NCBI GenBank assembly: GCA_945906975.1
Contig: CAMDRY010000130.1
Coordinates: 1 to 8,068, forward strand
Length of the DNA stretch: 8,068 bases
Reading direction: 5' to 3'
Source: Bordetella parapertussis
Lineage (GTDB): Bacteria; Pseudomonadota; Gammaproteobacteria; Burkholderiales; SG8-39
Below, one piece after another: positions 5,002-8,068 of the stretch (position 1 is its first letter; the number at the start of each line of letters is the position of its first letter). A program made the position numbers and the translations under genes. The notes beneath the pieces were generated by a model. It saw only the letters and a list, made by a program, of their open reading frames with translations. It was not told where the DNA came from and did no database searches.

Positions 5002-5970
5002 TCACTCCGGAACGATGCCAAGCGATCGGATAAGTCCTCCCATGAACTCGGTTTCGCGTTTCAGGTGTGCAGCGAATTCGCCCGGCGTGCCGGCGACTAT
5101 GAAAGCTCCGGACGCTTCGAGCTTGGCAGTCACTGCCGGGTCGTCGAGCGCCCTGCGTGTCTCGGCGGCGAAGCGCTCGGCGATCGGATTGGGCATGCCG
5201 GCCGGACCCAGGAACGCCCACCAGGGTATGACGTTGAAGAAGTCGGGCAAGGTCTCGTTCACGGTCGGAATATCGGGCAGTTGCGGGAAGCGCTTGTCGT
5301 TGACGACCGCGATGATCCTCGCCCTGCCTTCGATGTGGTGCGGGCGCATCGTTCCGAGCGAGGAAAAATACACCGGCACGCGGCCGGTGAGAAAATCGTT
5401 GGTCATCGTCCCGCCGCTCTGCTTGTACGCTATTGCCAGCATGCTGATGCCCGAATGTTGATTCAGCGACTCGCCTATCAGGTGCAGTCCCGCGCCCACC
5501 CCGGTGTGAACGAACGACAGTTTGCCGGGATTTTTCTTCGCATAATCGACGAACTCCTTCACCGATGTCACCGGCAGCGATGCCGTGACCGCGAATACGC
5601 TGGGCGAGCGCAGCGCAAGGCTCACCGGCGCGAAGTCCTTTTGCGGATCCACCGGAGGGTTCTTCAACAGATAGCGCAGCGTCGCGAGACTCGACGTCCC
5701 GAACGCGATGGTGTGGCCATCGGGCGCCGCGCGCGCGACCGCCGTGTAGGCGATCGTCCCGCTGCCGCCTGCGCGAGTCTCGATGACTATGGTCTGGCCG
5801 AGCGCGTCCGACATCCTGGGTGCTATCAGGCGCAGGGCCGTGTCACCCGGGTTGCCGAGGCCTGTGGCGCTGATCACCTGAATCGGCCGTGCCGGCCAGG
5901 CCTGCGGGAAAGCGGCGCCGGGAATGAGCGCGAGTGCAAGGATTGCGAGGGTGTGCAGCGCATTTCTCAT
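5002..5970 (-). CDS. TTT (Bug family) periplasmic substrate-binding protein, first copy
   Basis: Periplasmic receptor of 322 residues in the same family as the protein at 3850-4830 but clearly diverged from it. The signal peptide is MRNALHTLAILALALIPGAA followed by FPQA, with cleavage near residue 24. Family landmarks are WPARPIQVIS (25-34), the GNPGDTALRLIAPRM segment (39-53), VHTGVGAGLHL (154-164), IAYKQSGGTMTNDFLTG (180-196) and LPDIPTVNETLPDFF (231-245). The ligand loop after ARPIQVIS reads ATGLGNPGD instead of the common P..PGG..D pattern, so its pocket may differ from its neighbour's. The ATG at 5968-5970 has AAGGAGA 5 bases upstream. It starts 14 bases after the stop of the ThDP enzyme and is very probably cotranscribed with it, so its ligand may be related to that enzyme's substrate (inference). 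Confidence 0.93.
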   Translation of the reverse strand: MRNALHTLAILALALIPGAAFPQAWPARPIQVISATGLGNPGDTALRLIAPRMSDALGQTIVIETRAGGSGTIAYTAVARAAPDGHTIAFGTSSLATLRYLLKNPPVDPQKDFAPVSLALRSPSVFAVTASLPVTSVKEFVDYAKKNPGKLSFVHTGVGAGLHLIGESLNQHSGISMLAIAYKQSGGTMTNDFLTGRVPVYFSSLGTMRPHHIEGRARIIAVVNDKRFPQLPDIPTVNETLPDFFNVIPWWAFLGPAGMPNPIAERFAAETRRALDDPAVTAKLEASGAFIVAGTPGEFAAHLKRETEFMGGLIRSLGIVPE

Positions 5971-5975
5971 GGCTA

Positions 5976-5982
5976 TCTCCTT
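5976..5982 (-). promoter_or_regulatory. strong ribosome binding site of the first Bug protein
   Basis: The minus strand reads AAGGAGA 5 bases before the ATG at 5968-5970, within the 14-base gap behind the ThDP enzyme stop at 5985-5987. It confirms the start and the operon arrangement. Confidence 0.7.
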
Positions 5983-5984
5983 GG

Positions 5985-7706
5985 CTATTCCAACACGACG
6001 TTGATGATGGCCGTTTTGCCGTTCTTGACGGCTGCCCAGCCCTCGCGCAGAGCTGAGTTGAGCTTAGCCGGATCCTCAACGCGGATGCCCACGCCGCCGA
6101 AGGGCTTCGCCAGCTGCTCGTAGTCAGCCACGCTGATCATCGAGCCATAGAGCAGATTGTGGCGTGCGCCCTCGCCGTCCGGATAGTCGTTTCGCTGGTT
6201 GTTTCCCATCGAACGATATCCCTTGTTGTTGAACACCACGATCAGGATCGGCAGCCCGGCGCGCTGCGAAAATCCGAGACAGGGGATCACCGGGTTGTAG
6301 TGGAAGGCGCCGTCGCCAACCAACACCACCACCGGGCGCTTTGGGCTTGAGAGCTTGACCCCGAGCGACATGCCCAGGCTCTGGCCGAGGCCGCTGGGCG
6401 TCCTGATGAAGCTCCACGGGCCGTGGTGACGAACAAATCGATGGATCAATCCGCGGTGCGAAGTGGTTTCGTCGACATAGATGGTGTCGCGGGGCAAAAC
6501 CTCGCCCAAGGTCGCACACAGATTGACAGGGTGGATCCCGGCGTTTTTGCGCGCCCGGGCGACCTCCGCGCGGTCGCTTGCCTCGGTGCGCTTGTGCGCT
6601 GCCGCCCATTTGGCATTGCGTGCCTTGATAGCAGCCGCTCGCGGGCGCGAAGAGCGTTTGGATTCGCGTACGGCTTCGCGCACGGCATCAATCACTCCGC
6701 CGAGAGTGGCAGGCACATCGCCTTCGAGGAACAGATCCGCCTGATAATTCTGGTACACCATGTGCGACTTGAAGGGCATCTCATCGATCACCACGACCGT
6801 CGCATTCTCGGGCCGCGCCTTGGGCGGATACCAGGGCACCCGGTTCCTCACCACCAGCACCAGGTCCGCATCCGCGAGCAGCGGCTTGATGTCAAACCCC
6901 TGATGCAGCGGATGATCTTTCGGAAAATTCGAGACCGTCGCGACAGTACTCTCCACCACGGGAATGGCGAGCAACTCCGAGAGTTCGATCAGCCGATCGT
7001 AACTCTCGCGATCGCGCCCGCCGGATTCGGTCGTGATCACCGGGTTCGTAGCTTTCAAGAGGAGCTTTGCCACCTTCGCGACATCGGTCGCCGGGGCCAA
7101 CGTCTTCGGCGCGAGTGCGACCAAGCGCTGCTTTTTCGGCGGCGTCCACGCGTGCACCAGGCTCTCGACCGGGACGCACAGGTACGCGGGTCCCGTCGGC
7201 GATCTTTGCGCGATTTCTCCGGTGCGGATCACCATCGCATGCAAGGTCGCCGGGCTGGCAGCCTGGTTGGCCCATTTGACCAGCGGCTCCATCAGCCGTT
7301 GCGCGCCGCCTACAACGCCCAGGTACGCATACCACTGCGCGCCAGGGTCATAACTGTCGTCGTCTCCATAGCTGATGCATTCGCCCGAGATCACGACCAT
7401 GGGGATGGCCGCCGCCAGCGCGCTTCCGATGCCCATCGCGCCATGCAGTAGGCCCGAGCCGGCGTGCAGCAGCACTGCCTGCATTCTGCCGGTGATCAAG
7501 GTGTAGCCGATTGCCAGGTCCACCGCGAGCATTTCGTGCGAGGTGTTCAGGAATACCGGGCCGGCGGTCTTTACTACCGTCTGCCGTGCAAACGCTTCCC
7601 AGACCGGCGCCCACTCGGACCCTGGCGAGGAAAACACGTAGTCGATCCCCAGATCCCGCAGTGCCTGCGCGATCGCCTCGCCACCGTCAAGATCTGGTTT
7701 TTTCAT
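5985..7706 (-). CDS. thiamine diphosphate-dependent enzyme (acetolactate synthase / benzoylformate decarboxylase-like)
   Basis: Cytoplasmic ThDP enzyme of 573 residues with the family's three domains. The N-terminal pyrimidine-binding domain has YVFSSPGSEW (23-32) and the cofactor-activating Glu58 in NTSHEMLAVD. The central domain includes ITTESGGRDRES. The C-terminal pyrophosphate-binding domain carries the full GDG-X26-NN motif: GDG at 464-466 in VLVGDGAFHYNP and NN at 493-494 in VVFNNKGYRS. His81 in VLLHAGSG aligns by eye with His70 of benzoylformate decarboxylase, so a 2-oxo acid decarboxylase or lyase is as likely as acetolactate synthase; no small regulatory subunit gene is seen. The start is ambiguous. 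An ATG at 7713-7715 lies directly against AGGGAG and is too close for initiation, whereas the ATG at 7704-7706 is 10 bases away and preferred. It is the first gene of the unit with the Bug gene at 5002-5970. Confidence 0.92.
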   Translation of the reverse strand: MKKPDLDGGEAIAQALRDLGIDYVFSSPGSEWAPVWEAFARQTVVKTAGPVFLNTSHEMLAVDLAIGYTLITGRMQAVLLHAGSGLLHGAMGIGSALAAAIPMVVISGECISYGDDDSYDPGAQWYAYLGVVGGAQRLMEPLVKWANQAASPATLHAMVIRTGEIAQRSPTGPAYLCVPVESLVHAWTPPKKQRLVALAPKTLAPATDVAKVAKLLLKATNPVITTESGGRDRESYDRLIELSELLAIPVVESTVATVSNFPKDHPLHQGFDIKPLLADADLVLVVRNRVPWYPPKARPENATVVVIDEMPFKSHMVYQNYQADLFLEGDVPATLGGVIDAVREAVRESKRSSRPRAAAIKARNAKWAAAHKRTEASDRAEVARARKNAGIHPVNLCATLGEVLPRDTIYVDETTSHRGLIHRFVRHHGPWSFIRTPSGLGQSLGMSLGVKLSSPKRPVVVLVGDGAFHYNPVIPCLGFSQRAGLPILIVVFNNKGYRSMGNNQRNDYPDGEGARHNLLYGSMISVADYEQLAKPFGGVGIRVEDPAKLNSALREGWAAVKNGKTAIINVVLE

Positions 7707-7716
7707 CGTGCTCATT

Positions 7717-7722
7717 CTCCCT
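7717..7722 (-). promoter_or_regulatory. ribosome binding site of the ThDP enzyme, bearing on start choice
   Basis: The minus strand reads AGGGAG. Only one base separates it from the ATG at 7713-7715, but 10 bases separate it from the in-frame ATG at 7704-7706. The spacing favours the inner ATG, which shortens the protein by three residues. I see no convincing promoter between this site and the transposase fragment. Confidence 0.5.
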
Positions 7723-7750
7723 GCAATGATCCTGCCATGCCTGAAACGCC

Positions 7751-7763
7751 AAGTGCGACACTT
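7751..7763. repeat. short inverted repeat near the transposase fragment, possible element end
   Basis: AAGTG-CGA-CACTT is a perfect 5-base dyad with a 3-base centre, followed by TGATTTTC. It lies just before the transposase frame opens and might mark the terminal or subterminal region of the inserted element. The other end is outside the window, so an insertion-sequence end cannot be confirmed. Confidence 0.25.
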
Positions 7764-7766
7764 TGA

Positions 7767-8068
7767 TTTTCAACCACAGCAGTGCTGCAATGGCCCAATA
7801 CTACAAGCACTTGCGGTTGCAGGGAGGGCAGCCGCGGCAAGCCGAGCAACAACCGCCTGCTCGAGGCGTTGAGCCGTGAGGCCATCGACTGGGTGCGGCG
7901 CCGCTACAGCGATTTCGGCCCTACCTTTGCTGCCGAGAAGCTTTGGGAACAGCACCAGGTGAAGATCTCCGTGGAGAGCCTGCGCGGGCTGATGATTGCC
8001 GAAGGTCTTTGGACACCACGCAATCTGCGCGATGCGCGCGTGCAGCAGCCCCGCCAGCGCCGCGCCTG
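7767..8068 (+). pseudogene. ISNCY/IS1202-group-like transposase fragment, N-terminally truncated, running off the window
   Basis: The plus-strand frame is open from 7767 (after a TGA at 7764) to the window end. Recognisable sequence begins around 7821: RGKPSNNRLLEALSREAIDW, then VRRRYSDFGPTFAAEKL, VKISVESLRGLMIAEGLW, and a basic tail with QPRQRRA. This order is the linker and second helix-turn-helix region that precedes the DDE integrase core in ISNCY/IS1202-type transposases. About 60 residues of the usual N-terminal helix-turn-helix are missing. Residues encoded by 7767-7820 do not resemble them, and the only in-frame early start is a GTG at 7782 without a ribosome binding site. The catalytic core would lie beyond 8068. 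The fragment faces away from the minus-strand operon. It may be the remnant of an insertion followed by a deletion; the rest could be intact or decayed. Confidence 0.7.

Noticed and set aside
4900..6123. Plus-strand open frame of 407 codons across the first Bug gene and the end of the ThDP gene
   Set aside because: It is antisense to two well-supported genes, is rich in Arg and His as expected of a shadow frame, and has no family motif.
7790..7880. Plus-strand ATG frame beginning MAQYYKHLRLQGGQ
   Set aside because: It could be a relic of the missing transposase N-terminus, but it is in a different frame, has no ribosome binding site, stops after about 29 codons and resembles the expected helix only loosely.
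7770..7955. Minus-strand frame of 61 codons near the right end
   Set aside because: It is antisense to the transposase fragment and has no independent support.
1..8068. CRISPR arrays, tRNA or rRNA genes, toxin-antitoxin or phage-defence systems
   Set aside because: I saw no regularly spaced repeats, no tRNA-like cloverleaf and no motifs of such systems.

Overview
The window is GC-rich, densely packed proteobacterial DNA. Two periplasmic substrate-binding proteins of the Bug (tripartite tricarboxylate transporter, TTT) family and a LigAB-type extradiol dioxygenase point to a betaproteobacterium of the Burkholderiales type. This is an inference from gene families; no rRNA or other taxonomic marker is present.

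All seven convincing genes lie on the minus strand, so transcription runs from high to low coordinates. First is a thiamine-diphosphate (ThDP) enzyme (5985-7706), followed 14 bases later by a Bug protein (5002-5970). After a 171-base gap comes a second Bug protein (3850-4830). After a further 310-base gap comes a tight four-gene unit: a LigA-like small subunit (3237-3539), a LigB-like catalytic subunit (2398-3234), an isochorismatase-fold cysteine hydrolase (1725-2387) and a YtcJ-like amidohydrolase (15-1709). Gaps inside this unit are 2, 10 and 15 bases. The left edge of the window lies 14 bases past the amidohydrolase stop, so the operon may continue beyond it.

The four-gene unit reads as a ring-cleavage module. 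LigAB would open a dihydroxylated aromatic ring, and two C-N bond hydrolases would then process the product. Two amide-type hydrolases behind an extradiol dioxygenase suggest a nitrogen-containing aromatic, for example a dihydroxypyridine giving an N-formyl amide, then an amide, then a dicarboxylate. The Bug proteins would capture an organic acid, and the ThDP enzyme could decarboxylate or ligate a 2-oxo acid. The substrate is not readable from the sequence.

The 310-base gap upstream of ligA is not empty. It holds a possible ligA promoter, an inverted repeat that could be an operator, and a divergent 58-codon reading frame with an excellent ribosome binding site but no recognised product. The 171-base gap holds a perfect palindrome and a 10-bp inverted repeat but no clear promoter.

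At the right edge (about 7767-8068, plus strand) is a transposase fragment resembling the ISNCY/IS1202 group. It lacks its N-terminal helix-turn-helix region and runs off the window, which suggests that an insertion and deletion event shaped the upstream boundary of the cluster.
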